This document shows, one piece after another, positions 34,891 through 45,858 of a DNA stretch of 64,000 nt; position 1 is the first letter of the stretch, and each line of letters starts with the position of its first letter. The stretch is from assembly GCF_004217225.1 (NCBI RefSeq), contig NZ_SHKM01000003.1, positions 310,001 through 374,000 on the forward strand, in the 5' to 3' direction. The notes beneath the pieces are model-generated. The model was given only the letters and a program-made list of their open reading frames with translations, made no database searches and was not told the DNA's origin. The position numbers and the translations under genes are program-made. Source of the stretch: Azospira oryzae (GTDB taxonomy: Bacteria > Pseudomonadota > Gammaproteobacteria > Burkholderiales > Rhodocyclaceae).

Positions 34891-35448
34891 ATGGGCAACC
34901 TCGTTCCCCAGGCCGGATCGACTCCGGCCAAGACCGGCGATGAGTCCCGCCAGTACCTGACCTTCACCCTGGGCGGGGAAATCTTCGCCCTGGGCATCCT
35001 CAACATCAAGGAAATCATCGAGTACGGCAGCCTCACCGAGATTCCCATGATGCCGGGCTTCATCCGCGGGGTGATCAACCTGCGCGGCGCCGTGGTGCCG
35101 GTGATCGACCTGGTGGCCCGCTTCGGCGGCACCCCGGCGGCCATCGGCCGCCGCACCTGCATCGTCATCGTGGAGATGGTGCAGATGTCCGAAGGCAGCG
35201 AAACCCGCCAGGACATCGGCGTGGTGGTGGACTGCGTGAACGAGGTGCTGGAAATCCCGGCCACCGATATCGAACCGCCGCCAGCCTTCGGCGCCAAGAT
35301 CCGGGCCGACTTCATCCTCGGCATGGGCAAGGTGGCCGGCAAGTTCGTCATCATCCTCAATGTGGACCGGGTCCTCTCCCTGGAGGAAATGACCTTCCTG
35401 GCGGACCTGGGCGGCAGCACTCCCGCAGCCGAACCCAGCGCAGCCTGA
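34891..35448 (+). CDS. cheW: chemotaxis coupling protein CheW
   Basis: A 185-residue CheW-domain protein with a short N-terminal extension. It shows the strands FTLGGEIFALGILNIKEIIEYG, IPMMPGFIRGVINLRGAVVPVIDL and the later DCVNEVLEI segment, all typical of the double beta-barrel that links receptors to the CheA P5 domain. GGAGG precedes ATG. Its last base overlaps the start of cheR, so the two are translated together. It serves the receptor and kinase encoded just upstream. Confidence 0.95.
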   Translation: MGNLVPQAGSTPAKTGDESRQYLTFTLGGEIFALGILNIKEIIEYGSLTEIPMMPGFIRGVINLRGAVVPVIDLVARFGGTPAAIGRRTCIVIVEMVQMSEGSETRQDIGVVVDCVNEVLEIPATDIEPPPAFGAKIRADFILGMGKVAGKFVIILNVDRVLSLEEMTFLADLGGSTPAAEPSAA

Positions 35449-36260
35449 TGGACGGCCCTTCGGGCATCTCCGATCAGGAGTTCGGCCGCTTCCGGGACCT
35501 GATCTACCAGATCGCCGGCATTCAGCTTTCCGACGCGAAAAAGGTGCTCCTGGTGGGGCGCCTTTCCCGCCGGCTCAAGCATTACGGCCTCAGCACCTTT
35601 GCCCAGTATTACCAGCTGGTCACTTCGCCCCAGGAAAGCCGGGAGTTGCAGACCATGGTGGACCTGCTGACCACCAACGAGACCTACTTCTTCCGCGAAC
35701 CCAAGCACTTCGACTACCTGGCCCAGGAAATCCTGCCGCACAAGGCCAAGCCCGGCGTGCCCTTCAACATCTGGAGCGCTGCCTGCTCCAGCGGTGAAGA
35801 GCCCTACACCCTGGCCATGGTCCTGGCCGAGCACCTGGGCAACCGGCCCTGGCAGGTGGTCGGCTCGGACATCTCCACCGTGGTCCTGGCCAAGGCCCAG
35901 GCCGGCCATTACCCTCTGGAACGGACCGAGGGCATCCCGCCCCAGTACCTGAAGAAATACTGCCTGAAGGGCGTCCGCTCCCAGGAGGGAACCCTGCTGG
36001 TGGCCAAGGAGCTGCGGGAGCGGGTGCGCTTCCTCCAGGTCAACCTGACCAAGCCGGCGCCGGACCTGGGGCCCTTCGACGTTATTTTCCTGCGTAACGT
36101 CATGATCTATTTCGACATGGAAACCAAGCGCAAGGTGGTGGAGAACCTCATCACCCGCCTCAAGCCGGGCGGCACCTTCATCGTCGGTCACTCGGAAAGC
36201 CTCAACGGCATCACCGACCGGCTGAAGTGTCTGCGGCCCACCATCTACGAAAAACACTGA
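35448..36260 (+). CDS. cheR: chemotaxis protein methyltransferase CheR
   Basis: A 270-residue S-adenosylmethionine-dependent glutamate methyltransferase acting on receptors. The small N-terminal helical domain (about 1-75) precedes the catalytic domain with TTNETYFFREPKHF, WSAACSSGEEPYTLAM (the SAM-binding loop) and DVIFLRNVMIYFD. Length is normal. The ATG overlaps the cheW stop and the stop overlaps the cheD start (TGATG). Its docking target may be the tail of the upstream receptor. Confidence 0.95.
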   Translation: MDGPSGISDQEFGRFRDLIYQIAGIQLSDAKKVLLVGRLSRRLKHYGLSTFAQYYQLVTSPQESRELQTMVDLLTTNETYFFREPKHFDYLAQEILPHKAKPGVPFNIWSAACSSGEEPYTLAMVLAEHLGNRPWQVVGSDISTVVLAKAQAGHYPLERTEGIPPQYLKKYCLKGVRSQEGTLLVAKELRERVRFLQVNLTKPAPDLGPFDVIFLRNVMIYFDMETKRKVVENLITRLKPGGTFIVGHSESLNGITDRLKCLRPTIYEKH

Positions 36261-36757
36261 TGCCTGCCGACTCCGTCCAGGAGGTGTTCCTCAATCCGGG
36301 GGATTTCCACTTCGCCGGCGGCCACACCCGCATCCGGACCCTGCTCGGCTCCTGCGTTTCCATTGCCCTGTGGCATCCGGAAAGGAAGCTCGGCGGCATG
36401 TGCCACTTCATCCTGCCGGAACGGGGCCAGCCCGCGGCCGGCCAGGAGCTGGACGGCCGCTACGCCACGGAGGCCATGGGCCTGTTCGACCGGGCCATCG
36501 GCCGGGCCGGCACCCGCCCCCAGGACTACCGGGCCAAGATATTCGGGGGAGGCAATATGTTCCCCGGCCGGGAAAACCATGCCGGCATACAAATAGGTCA
36601 GCGTAATATAGAGGTTGCGCACCGGCTTCTGGCGGAACGAAAAATCGCCGTCGTTGCCGAACACCTCGGAGGCGCCGGCCATCGCAAGCTGGTCTTCGAC
36701 ATCTGGAGTGGAGACGCCTGGCTGGTATTTCGCGAAGCCGGGACCAATAAGAACTAG
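36260..36757 (+). CDS. cheD: chemoreceptor glutamine deamidase CheD
   Basis: A 165-residue CheD. The catalytic Cys32 is in [10 protein letters not shown] and His49 in CHFILPE, with the expected spacing. The GGNMF block follows in the second half. It deamidates receptor glutamines and, in systems with CheC, is pulled off receptors by CheC bound to phosphorylated CheY. A CheC-like gene two genes downstream supports such a pair. Translationally coupled to cheR by TGATG. Confidence 0.95.
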   Translation: MPADSVQEVFLNPGDFHFAGGHTRIRTLLGSCVSIALWHPERKLGGMCHFILPERGQPAAGQELDGRYATEAMGLFDRAIGRAGTRPQDYRAKIFGGGNMFPGRENHAGIQIGQRNIEVAHRLLAERKIAVVAEHLGGAGHRKLVFDIWSGDAWLVFREAGTNKN

Positions 36758-36765
36758 GGAAGCCT

Positions 36766-37893
36766 ATGAGCCTCATCAAAGTCATGATCGTGGACGATTC
36801 CGCCGTGGTGCGGCAGGTCGTCAAGCAAACGCTGGAAACCGACCCGAGCATCAAGGTGCTGGGTGCCGCCTCCGACCCCCTCTTCGCCATGGAGCACATG
36901 AAGCGGGAATGGCCGGACGTGATCGTCCTGGACATCGAGATGCCGCGCATGGACGGCCTCACCTTCCTCAAGAAGATCATGGCCGAGCGGCCGACGCCGG
37001 TGGTGATCTGCTCCTCCCTGGCGGAGAAGGGGGCCGAAGCCTCCATGAACGCCCTGGCGGCGGGGGCGGTGGGCATCATCACCAAGCCCAAGATGGGCCT
37101 CAAGCAGTTCCTCGAAGACGCATCGTCCGACCTGCTCGGCGCCGTCAAGGCCGCCTCCCGCGCCAATGTGCGCAAGATCATCACCTCCACGGCCAGCGGC
37201 ACCTCCTCCCACGCCGAGCGCATCGCCAATGTGGCCAAGGGCCTCAACATCGCCCCCAAGCTGTCCGCCGACGCGGTCATCTCCGCCGGCGGCCTGGGCA
37301 GCGGAGCCTCCATGGTCAAGACCACCGACAAGATCATCGCCATCGGCACTTCCACCGGCGGCACCCAGGCCCTGGAAGCCGTACTGACCAAGCTGCCGGC
37401 CGTCTGCCCGGGCATCGTCATCGTCCAGCACATGCCGGAGAAATTCACAGCCATGTTCGCCGAACGCCTCAACGGCCTGTGCCAGATCGAGGTGCGGGAA
37501 GCCAAGCACGGCGACCGGGTGATCCCGGGCCGGGCCCTCATCGCCCCCGGCGGCAAGCACATGATGCTGACCCGCAGCGGCGCCCAGTACACCGTGGAAG
37601 TGGTGGACGGCCCCCTGGTGAACCGCCACCGCCCCTCGGTGGACGTGCTGTTCCGCTCCTGCGCCAAGTTCGCCGGGCGCAACGCCCTGGGCATCATCAT
37701 GACCGGCATGGGCGACGACGGCGCCCGGGGTCTCAAGGAAATGGTGGATGCGGGGGCCGACACGGTGGCGGAAGACGAATCCACCTGCGTCGTCTTCGGC
37801 ATGCCCAAGGAAGCCATCAAGCTGGGGGCGGCGCGCACCGTGCTGCCCCTCAACCGCATCCCGGAAGCCATTGTCGCGGCTGGCCGCGGCTGA
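36766..37893 (+). CDS. cheB: chemotaxis protein-glutamate methylesterase CheB
   Basis: A 375-residue response-regulator methylesterase. The receiver domain has Asp56 in [12 protein letters not shown] linker longer than in E. coli (about 125-185) precedes the esterase, whose catalytic Ser196 (GTSTGG), His222 (QHMPE) and Asp318 (GMGDDG) are all present. It removes methyl groups from receptors when phosphorylated by CheA, giving adaptation. It starts 8 bases after cheD. Confidence 0.96.
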   Translation: MSLIKVMIVDDSAVVRQVVKQTLETDPSIKVLGAASDPLFAMEHMKREWPDVIVLDIEMPRMDGLTFLKKIMAERPTPVVICSSLAEKGAEASMNALAAGAVGIITKPKMGLKQFLEDASSDLLGAVKAASRANVRKIITSTASGTSSHAERIANVAKGLNIAPKLSADAVISAGGLGSGASMVKTTDKIIAIGTSTGGTQALEAVLTKLPAVCPGIVIVQHMPEKFTAMFAERLNGLCQIEVREAKHGDRVIPGRALIAPGGKHMMLTRSGAQYTVEVVDGPLVNRHRPSVDVLFRSCAKFAGRNALGIIMTGMGDDGARGLKEMVDAGADTVAEDESTCVVFGMPKEAIKLGAARTVLPLNRIPEAIVAAGRG

Positions 37894-37936
37894 CCATTTA
37901 TAATGGTTCCTTCCCTGCCCTAGCGAAACCCGAGAC

Positions 37937-38554
37937 ATGGAACTGAACGAGCTGCAGCGCGACGCCCTGGTGGAAGCCTTCAACATCGGCGTCGGCCAGG
38001 CCGCAGCCAGCCTGGCCAGCATGGTCAATGAGGAGGTCAAGCTGTCGGTGCTGACCCTGCAGCTGATCCCGCGGCACGAGGCCATGCAGCAGTTCAGCTT
38101 CCGCCACAGCGACAAGATCTGCGCCGTGGCCCAGCGATTCTCCGGCGCCTTCGACGCCCAGGGCTTCCTCATCTTCCCCGAGGAAAAGGGCCTGGAAATC
38201 GTCCGCCGCATGGTGGGCGACAGCCTCTCCCTGAAGGAGCTGACCGAGCTGGAACAGGAGGCCATGAGCGAGATCGGCAACATCCTGCTCAACGCCTGCG
38301 TCGGCACCCTGGCCAACCTCTTCCGCCGCCCCCTCAACAGCACCCTGCCCACCTATCACCTGGGCAGCCCGGACGAGGTGCTGGGCGGCCAGATCCAGGG
38401 CAACGACGAAGCGGTGCTCCTGCTGCACATCGACCTGACCCTGGAACAGCACGAGATCCAGGGTTATGTGGCCTTCCTCCTCAGCGTCGATTCCATCGCC
38501 AACCTGGTGGCCGAGGTGGACAGCTACATCGCCCAGGCCATGGGGGGACGCTGA
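37937..38554 (+). CDS. cheC: CheC-like CheY-P phosphatase
   Basis: A 205-residue CheC/CheX-family protein. Two active-site helices are visible: ALVEAFNIGVGQAAASL near the N-terminus and QEAMSEIGNILLNACVGTL in the middle. Each has the acidic residue and asparagine used to dephosphorylate CheY. Two sites are the CheC pattern (CheX has one). The final helix-strand region is normal. It shares the operon with CheD, its usual partner. A 43-base gap after cheB holds TATAAT without a good -35. The last base overlaps the diguanylate cyclase start. Confidence 0.85.
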   Translation: MELNELQRDALVEAFNIGVGQAAASLASMVNEEVKLSVLTLQLIPRHEAMQQFSFRHSDKICAVAQRFSGAFDAQGFLIFPEEKGLEIVRRMVGDSLSLKELTELEQEAMSEIGNILLNACVGTLANLFRRPLNSTLPTYHLGSPDEVLGGQIQGNDEAVLLLHIDLTLEQHEIQGYVAFLLSVDSIANLVAEVDSYIAQAMGGR

Positions 38555-39540
38555 TGGGACATCCGCATCTGGCGGCACCGCTCCTGCTGGAGCTGGCCCA
38601 CACGGTCAATGAAGGCCTGATCCTGATCGACGCCGAGGGCAAGGTGCAATTGTGGAACCGCTGGCTGGCGGAGCGCTCCGGCGTCAGCGCCCAGGAAATC
38701 CAGGGGCGCCGCCTGGAAGAGGTGTTTCCCCACCTGGCCAACAGCCGCCTCGCCCACGCCGTGCAGACCGCCCTGCAGCAGCAGTTGCCGGCCATCCTGT
38801 CCCAGACCCTGAACCGGCGGCCCTTTCCCCTGCAGGATCATCTGCACAACGACGCCCACCCCATCGAGCAGGCCATCACCATCGCCCCCCTGGCCCGGGA
38901 ATCCGGCCATATCCACTGCCTGATCCAGATCCAGGACGTCACCGCGGCGGTACGGCGGGAACAGCAGTTGCGGGAACAGGCCCAGCAGCTGCAGGCCCTC
39001 TCCAACATCGACGGTCTCACCGGCGTTGCCAACCGGCGCAGTTTCGATGCCCGCTTCCAGGAGGAATTCCAGCGGGCCCAGCGCCACGGCAGCGACATTT
39101 CGGTGCTCATGCTGGATATCGATTACTTCAAGGAATACAACGACTGCTACGGCCACCAGGCCGGCGACACCTGCCTCACCGTGGTCGCCAACACCCTGCG
39201 CCGCTGCCTGCAGCGGGGCGGTGACTTCGTCGCCCGCTACGGCGGCGAGGAGTTTGCGGTGGTGCTGCCGGGCGCCAGCCACGGCGCCGCCTGCAAGCTG
39301 GCCAGCAGCCTGCAGCAGGAAATCAGCCGGCTGGGCATTCCCCACGCCAACTCCCACGCGGCCAGCCATCTCAGTATCAGCGTCGGCGTCGCCACCCATA
39401 CGCCCCAGCGCAACGACCGGGCCCAGGACCTGCTGCGCGGCGCGGACATCGCCCTCTACCAGGCCAAACGCCAGGGCCGCAACCGGGTGGTCAGTGCCGA
39501 CGCCCTGGATCTCACGGTCCAGCCCGAAAAACTGATGTAG
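38554..39540 (+). CDS. PAS-GGDEF diguanylate cyclase
   Basis: A 328-residue soluble diguanylate cyclase. An N-terminal PAS sensor (about 15-135) precedes the GGDEF domain (about 155-320). The active site GGEEF is at 230-234, and the inhibitory-site RxxD (RGGD, 221-224) is present at the standard spacing, so the enzyme is probably active and feedback-controlled. It is coupled to the CheC-like gene by a one-base overlap and closes the chemotaxis operon. Its product, c-di-GMP, could act on the CheA linker repeats encoded in the same operon. Its stop lies only 6 bases from the stop of a convergent GGDEF-EAL gene. Confidence 0.93.
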   Translation: MGHPHLAAPLLLELAHTVNEGLILIDAEGKVQLWNRWLAERSGVSAQEIQGRRLEEVFPHLANSRLAHAVQTALQQQLPAILSQTLNRRPFPLQDHLHNDAHPIEQAITIAPLARESGHIHCLIQIQDVTAAVRREQQLREQAQQLQALSNIDGLTGVANRRSFDARFQEEFQRAQRHGSDISVLMLDIDYFKEYNDCYGHQAGDTCLTVVANTLRRCLQRGGDFVARYGGEEFAVVLPGASHGAACKLASSLQQEISRLGIPHANSHAASHLSISVGVATHTPQRNDRAQDLLRGADIALYQAKRQGRNRVVSADALDLTVQPEKLM

Positions 39541-39546
39541 GACCGG

Positions 39547-42500
39547 CTAGCGCCGGCCGTCCCAGAAGGCCCGGATGTCCGCCGCCGGCATGGGCCGGGC
39601 AAAGTAGAAGCCCTGGGCCGAAGCGCAGTCGTGGGCCTGCAGGAACTCCAGTTGGGCTTCCGTCTCCACCCCTTCGGCGATCACCGACAGCCCCAGATTG
39701 TGGGCCATCTGGATGATGGTGGCCGTGATCGCCGCCCCCCCGGCGTCGCTGGCGATATCCCGCACGAAAGCCTGGTCGATCTTCAGCTTGTCCAGGGGCA
39801 GGCGCTTCAGATAGGCCAGGGAGGAATAGCCGGTACCGAAATCGTCGATGGAGAGGCGCACCCCCCGGGCCTTGAGCCGGTCCAGCAGGTCCGTGGCGCC
39901 CTGGCCCTGGTGCAGCATCATGCTCTCCGTCAGCTCCAGCTCCAGCCAGGCCGGCTCCAGGCCGCTTTCCGCCAGGGCCCGCTCCACCGAGGCCTCGAAC
40001 TGGGGCTGGCGGAACTGCAGGGCGGAAATGTTCACCGCCACCGGCACCGCCGGCATGCCCTGCTCCTGCCAGGCCCGGTTCTGCCGGCAGGCCTCCCCCA
40101 GCACCCATTCGCCGATGGGCACGATGAGGCCCGAATCCTCGGCCACGGGAATGAAGCGGGCCGGGGAAACCAGGCCCATCTGGGGATGCTGCCAGCGGAT
40201 CAGGGCCTCGAAGCCGATCACCCGGCCGCTCGGCATGTCCACCTGGGGCTGGTAGTAGAGCAGAAACTCCTGCCGCTCCAGGGCGCGGCGCAGGCTGTTC
40301 TCCAGGGACAGGCGCTCGAAGACCCGGGCATTCATGTCCGGGGTGAAGAAGTGGAAGCTGTCCCGGCCCGCCTCCTTGCTGTAGTACATGGCGGCATCGG
40401 CATTCTTCACCAGGGTCTGGAAATCCCGGCCGTCCTCGGGGAAGACGGCGATGCCGATGCTGGCGGTGATCACCAGTTCGTGCCCGCCCAGCTGGTAGGG
40501 GCGGTTGAGGGACTCCAGCAGCTTTTCCGCCACCCGGGCCGCATCCTGGGGCGTCTCGATGGACGGCAGGAGGATGATGAACTCGTCGCCGCCGGGCCGG
40601 CTGACCGTATCGGCGCTGCGCACGCAGGCCTGGATGCGCCGCCCCACCTCCTGCAGCAGCTGGTCGCCGACCTGGTGGCCGAGGGAATCGTTGATGTTCT
40701 TGAAGCGGTCCAGGTCGATGAACATCAGGGCCAGGGACTCACTGTTGCGCTCGGCCAGGGCAATGGCCTGCTGCAGGCGGTCGTGCAGCAGGGAGCGGTT
40801 GGGCAGGCCGGTGAGGTAGTCGTGCTCGGCGAGGAAGCGGATGTGTTCCTCGTTGCGCTTGCGTTCCGAAACATCGGCGAACACGGCCACGTAGTTGCTC
40901 ACCTCCCCCGCCTCGTCGCGCACGGTGGTGATGGAAAGCCACTCCGGATACACCTCGCCGCCCTTGCGCCGGTTCCAGATCTCGCCCTGCCAGGTGCCCG
41001 CCGTCTTCAGGTGGTGCCACAGGTTGGCGAAGAAGGCGGCGTCGTGGCGGCCCGAATTGAGCACCCGCGGGTCCCGCCCCTGGACCTCGGCCTCGGCGTA
41101 GCCGGTGATTTCGACGAAGGCCCGGTTCACCGACATGATGCGGTTGTTGCGGTCACAGATGACAATGCCCTCGCTGGCCCCCTCGAAGACCTTGGCGGAG
41201 AGGCGCAGCTGCTCCTCGGCCCGGCGGCGGGCGGTGATGTCGTGGATGATGGAATAGAGCAGGCGGCGGCCCCGCAGCAGCACCGGGCCGCTGTGCACCT
41301 CCACCTCCCGCACCTCGCCGCTGGCCAGGCGATGGCGGAAGTTGAAATAGCGGCGCTGCTGCTGGTCCGCCAGGGCCATTTCCGCCCGCACCTCCTCCAC
41401 CGAGAGCTGGTTGAGCTGGGCGATGTTCATGCGGCGCAGGGTGTCCAGGGGATAGCCGTAGAAGTCGGCCGCCGCCGGGTTGGCATCGACGATGGCGCCG
41501 TCGCCGGCATCGATCAGCAATTTGATCGAGGTGTTGTTCTCGAACATCTGGCGGTAGCGCTCTTCGCTTTCCCGCAGCACCTCTTCCTGGTGCCGGGCCT
41601 GGTCCACATCCTCGATGACGATGATGATGCCCCGCTGGGGCTGCAGGGCGTCGATCTGGCGGGCGTAGAAGTTGGCCCAGAAGAGAGTGCCATCGGCCCG
41701 CCGGAAGCGGCGCAGGAAGTGGGCGACGCGGCCGTCGGCCACGGCCGGATAGAGCTGCTGGCCGAATTCGGCAAATTCCTCCGGCGTCGGGTAGTAGCCC
41801 ACCACGGTCTGTCCCAGGGCCGTCTCCAGGGAGACGCCGAAAAGCCGCTCGAAAGCCCGGTTGGCCTGGATCAGGCAGCGGTCCCGCACCACCCCGATGA
41901 CCACCGGGCTGGCGTCGAAGATGGATTCCATCTCGGCGATGCGGCTGCCCAGGTCGTCCCGGGCCTGGCCCAGTTCGTCCAGCAGCAGGTAGAACTCCCG
42001 CGCCAGGCCGCCGATTTCGTCCTGGCCCAGGACCGGGTCGGCCAGCTTGCGCGCATGGTCCTGGCGCACCTCCACCACGTGCTGGCGCAGGCGGGAAAGG
42101 GGCGCCAGCACCCGGCGCATGGCCAGCCAGGCCAGGACCGCCACCGCCAGGGCCGTCAGCAGCAGGTAATAGACCGTGCCCCAGCGGCCCGTCTCGATGG
42201 GGGCGTAGGCCTCCTCCACCGGCAGCAGGGCGCCCAGCACCCAGTCCGTGGACGGCACGGACTTGAAGCTCATCAGCACCCGCTGGCCGTAGCTGGTGGC
42301 GCCCTCGTCGCTGCCCTCGAAACCGGCGATGGCCCGGTCGAAAACCGGGTTCTGCCCCGGCGCCGCGTTGGGCTGCAGCACCCGCTCGGGGAAGCGGCTG
42401 ACCAGGGTGGTGCGGTCCCGGGTGACCAGGACGAAGTGGCCGCTGCGTCCCACCTTGCGCCCGGCCAGGCCGCCGAGGAACTGGGGCTTGAGAATCTGCA

Positions 42501-43023
42501 GGGTGCCGGAGAGGGAGGCGATGACCCGCCCTTCCCCGTCCAGCACCGGCGCCGTCATGGCCAGGGTGGGCAGGCGGGTGACGCGGCCCAAGAAGGGGCG
42601 GGAAACCACCGCCCGCCCCTCCTCCAGGGCCTCCCTGACGTGGGGAAAGGCGGAGACGTCGGTGCCCCGGCGCTCGGGCATGACCGGAGAATCGGCGATG
42701 ACGCGGCCGTCCCGGCCGACCACGATGAGGTCGTCGAAGAGCAGCAGCAGGGAATACTTGTCGTTGAGGAAGGCCTGCAGCTTTTCCGGCTGACCCAGCA
42801 TGGCCGGGGTGATGGCGGCGGCGGTGCGGGCCAGGGAGGCCTGGTTGAGCTGGATGCGCTGGTCGATTTCCTCGGCCACCCGGGACACCAGGGAAAACTG
42901 CTGGTCGGCGACGGTCTGCTTCAACTGGGCCTGGGCCAAATGCAATTGCACCGCACTGCCCAGCGCCACCAGGAGCACCACCAGTGCCGTGATGGCCAGG
43001 GCCATTTTGGTTTTCAGGCTCAT
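39547..43023 (-). CDS. membrane dCache-PAS-GGDEF-EAL bifunctional c-di-GMP enzyme
   Basis: A 1158-residue sensor protein. A signal anchor (about 8-28), a periplasmic double-Cache sensor (about 30-275), a second membrane helix (about 280-300) and HAMP precede three PAS domains (about 365-720). GGDEF is at 811-815 with an RSAD inhibitory site before it. The EAL domain has EAL at 939-941 in GFEALIRWQHP and the DDFGTGYSSL loop. Both catalytic motifs look intact. ATG at 43023 is chosen because it leaves a short basic start before the anchor; an in-frame ATG at 43083 is also possible. It stands alone. Net activity, synthesis or breakdown, cannot be told from sequence. Confidence 0.9.
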   Translation of the reverse strand: MSLKTKMALAITALVVLLVALGSAVQLHLAQAQLKQTVADQQFSLVSRVAEEIDQRIQLNQASLARTAAAITPAMLGQPEKLQAFLNDKYSLLLLFDDLIVVGRDGRVIADSPVMPERRGTDVSAFPHVREALEEGRAVVSRPFLGRVTRLPTLAMTAPVLDGEGRVIASLSGTLQILKPQFLGGLAGRKVGRSGHFVLVTRDRTTLVSRFPERVLQPNAAPGQNPVFDRAIAGFEGSDEGATSYGQRVLMSFKSVPSTDWVLGALLPVEEAYAPIETGRWGTVYYLLLTALAVAVLAWLAMRRVLAPLSRLRQHVVEVRQDHARKLADPVLGQDEIGGLAREFYLLLDELGQARDDLGSRIAEMESIFDASPVVIGVVRDRCLIQANRAFERLFGVSLETALGQTVVGYYPTPEEFAEFGQQLYPAVADGRVAHFLRRFRRADGTLFWANFYARQIDALQPQRGIIIVIEDVDQARHQEEVLRESEERYRQMFENNTSIKLLIDAGDGAIVDANPAAADFYGYPLDTLRRMNIAQLNQLSVEEVRAEMALADQQQRRYFNFRHRLASGEVREVEVHSGPVLLRGRRLLYSIIHDITARRRAEEQLRLSAKVFEGASEGIVICDRNNRIMSVNRAFVEITGYAEAEVQGRDPRVLNSGRHDAAFFANLWHHLKTAGTWQGEIWNRRKGGEVYPEWLSITTVRDEAGEVSNYVAVFADVSERKRNEEHIRFLAEHDYLTGLPNRSLLHDRLQQAIALAERNSESLALMFIDLDRFKNINDSLGHQVGDQLLQEVGRRIQACVRSADTVSRPGGDEFIILLPSIETPQDAARVAEKLLESLNRPYQLGGHELVITASIGIAVFPEDGRDFQTLVKNADAAMYYSKEAGRDSFHFFTPDMNARVFERLSLENSLRRALERQEFLLYYQPQVDMPSGRVIGFEALIRWQHPQMGLVSPARFIPVAEDSGLIVPIGEWVLGEACRQNRAWQEQGMPAVPVAVNISALQFRQPQFEASVERALAESGLEPAWLELELTESMMLHQGQGATDLLDRLKARGVRLSIDDFGTGYSSLAYLKRLPLDKLKIDQAFVRDIASDAGGAAITATIIQMAHNLGLSVIAEGVETEAQLEFLQAHDCASAQGFYFARPMPAADIRAFWDGRR

Positions 43024-43177
43024 CGTTTCTGTCGCCGGCTTCCGTAGAGGGTTACGGGTAGGGATACCCATTACGGAAGCCATATTACCATCGGCGTAGG
43101 GGGCGCCAAACCCCTTTAGGGACGCGGCTTCCAGCCCGGCGCCCAGGCTGGAGGGAAGCCCTTGCCGGAGGCCTGCC

Positions 43178-43894
43178 TCAGGCCAGGGTCACGGCCAGCC
43201 GGCCGACGCCCTCCACGCCGCCCACCAGGGTATCGCCCCGCACCACGGTGGAGACGCCCGCCGGGGTGCCGGTGAAGATCAGGTCGCCGGGGGCCAGGCG
43301 CAGGAAGGTGGAAAGATTGGCCACCACCTCCGCCACGTCCCAGCTCATCTGGGCCAGATCGCCCGATTGGCGCCGCTCGCCATTGACCTCCAGCCAGATG
43401 GCGCCACTGGCGGGGTGTCCGGCCTGGGCTGCCGGGACAATGGCGCCGATGGGGCCGGACTGGTCGAAGCCCTTGCCCATGTCCCACGGGTGGGCCTTTT
43501 CCTTGGCCTTCTGCTGCTGGTCGCGGCGGGTCAGGTCGAAGCCCACGGCATAGCCGAAGACGCCCTCCAGGGCCGCCTCCACCGGCACGTTGAGCCCCCG
43601 CTGACCCAGCTCGGCAATGCGGGGGCCGAGGGCCACCACCAGTTCCACCTCGTGCTGCAGGTTGTTGGTGGCGGGCGGATAGGCCACCGTGGCGGCGGTG
43701 CCGTCCGCCACCGGCACCAGGGCGTCGGCCGGCTTGCTGAAGAAGAACGGCGGCTCCCGGGTGTCGGCGCCCATTTCCCGGGCGTGGTCGGCGTAGTTGC
43801 GGCCGACGCAATAGACCCGGCGCACCGGGAAGCGGGCCTGGCTACCGGCAATGGCCAGGGCAACGACGGGTGGCGGAGTGAACAGGTAATCCAT
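43178..43894 (-). CDS. fumarylacetoacetate hydrolase family protein
   Basis: A 238-residue FAH-fold enzyme. The opening strand [12 protein letters not shown], the [13 protein letters not shown] stretch and the metal-binding ExE in [12 protein letters not shown] are all typical. The following aspartate is in VGFDLTRRD. Length fits the short acylpyruvase/oxaloacetate-decarboxylase-like members (YcgM group) better than true fumarylacetoacetase. The ATG at 43894 gives the normal N-terminus MDYLFTPP. It follows the Nif3 gene after 19 bases, probably in one transcript. Substrate not determinable. Confidence 0.9.
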   Translation of the reverse strand: MDYLFTPPPVVALAIAGSQARFPVRRVYCVGRNYADHAREMGADTREPPFFFSKPADALVPVADGTAATVAYPPATNNLQHEVELVVALGPRIAELGQRGLNVPVEAALEGVFGYAVGFDLTRRDQQQKAKEKAHPWDMGKGFDQSGPIGAIVPAAQAGHPASGAIWLEVNGERRQSGDLAQMSWDVAEVVANLSTFLRLAPGDLIFTGTPAGVSTVVRGDTLVGGVEGVGRLAVTLA

Positions 43895-43913
43895 GGCGGC
43901 AGGCTTTCTCCGG

Positions 43914-44660
43914 TCAGACCGGGTTATCGATATCGATGAACTGGCAGTGCAGGCCGAAACGCTCGGCCAGGTGGGCCGCCAGGGCCCGGGCACCGCCCCG
44001 CTCGGTGGCATGGTGGCCGCAGGCCAGGTAGGGGACGCCGCATTCCCGGGCCAGATGGGTGTTCTGCTCGGAAATCTCGCCGGAAATATAGGCATCCAGC
44101 CCCAGGGCCACGGCCTGCTCGAAATAGCCCTGGGCGCCGCCGGAGCACCAGCCAAGACGACTCACCAGCTTGTCTTGCGGGCCCACCAGCTGCACCGGGC
44201 GCCCCAGCAGGGTGCCGGTTCGGGCCGCCAGTTCCCCGGCGCTGAGCGGCTCGGGCAGGCGGCCGTACCAGGCGATGTCCTGCTCGCCGAAGCGGCCTTC
44301 CGGCTGCCAGCCGCAGAGCCGGGCCAGCTGGGCGTTGTTGCCCAGTTCCGGATGGGCGTCCAGGGGCAGGTGGTAGGCGATGAGGTTGAGGTCGTGCTGC
44401 ATGAGGGTGGCCATGCGCCGCTTGCGAAAGCCGGTGAGGCGCCCGTCCTCGTTCTTCCAGAACCAGCCGTGGTGCACCAGCACGGCATCGGCGCCCTGGG
44501 CCACGGCCGCATCGAGCAGGGCCTGGCTGGCGGTGACGCCGGCCAACAGACGGCCGATCTCGGCCTTGCCTTCCACTTGCAAACCGTTTGGGCAATAATC
44601 CCGAAACCGGCCCGCTTCCAGCAGTTCATCGAGATAGCGCGTCAATTCTTCACGTTTCAT
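43914..44660 (-). CDS. Nif3-like dinuclear metal-centre protein (YbgI family)
   Basis: A 248-residue hexamer-forming protein of the Nif3/GTP cyclohydrolase I type 2-like family. The metal ligands are visible in VLVHHGWFW (two histidines), [12 protein letters not shown], and the C-terminal [13 protein letters not shown] with a further His and Glu. The opening CPNGLQVEG motif is diagnostic. The biochemical role is not settled. In betaproteobacteria it usually neighbours the DegS-like protease gene, as here, where the two start codons diverge with only 20 bases between them. Confidence 0.92.
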   Translation of the reverse strand: MKREELTRYLDELLEAGRFRDYCPNGLQVEGKAEIGRLLAGVTASQALLDAAVAQGADAVLVHHGWFWKNEDGRLTGFRKRRMATLMQHDLNLIAYHLPLDAHPELGNNAQLARLCGWQPEGRFGEQDIAWYGRLPEPLSAGELAARTGTLLGRPVQLVGPQDKLVSRLGWCSGGAQGYFEQAVALGLDAYISGEISEQNTHLARECGVPYLACGHHATERGGARALAAHLAERFGLHCQFIDIDNPV

Positions 44661-44680
44661 GGGTGCGACCTTTTTCCTTC

Positions 44681-45835
<1,155 letters not shown>

Positions 45836-45858
45836 GCCCCGCCTCCCGGAGACGTCCC

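Noticed and set aside
37899-37904. A perfect TATAAT between cheB and the CheC-like gene.
   Set aside because: The nearest TTGTCG is 22 bases upstream and the hexamer at proper spacing does not resemble a -35. An internal promoter is possible but not supported.
39631-43047. An 1138-codon open frame on the plus strand across the GGDEF-EAL gene.
   Set aside because: The opposite strand has intact GGDEF, EAL, PAS and Cache motifs. The plus-strand translation is Gly/His/Gln-rich without recognisable domains.
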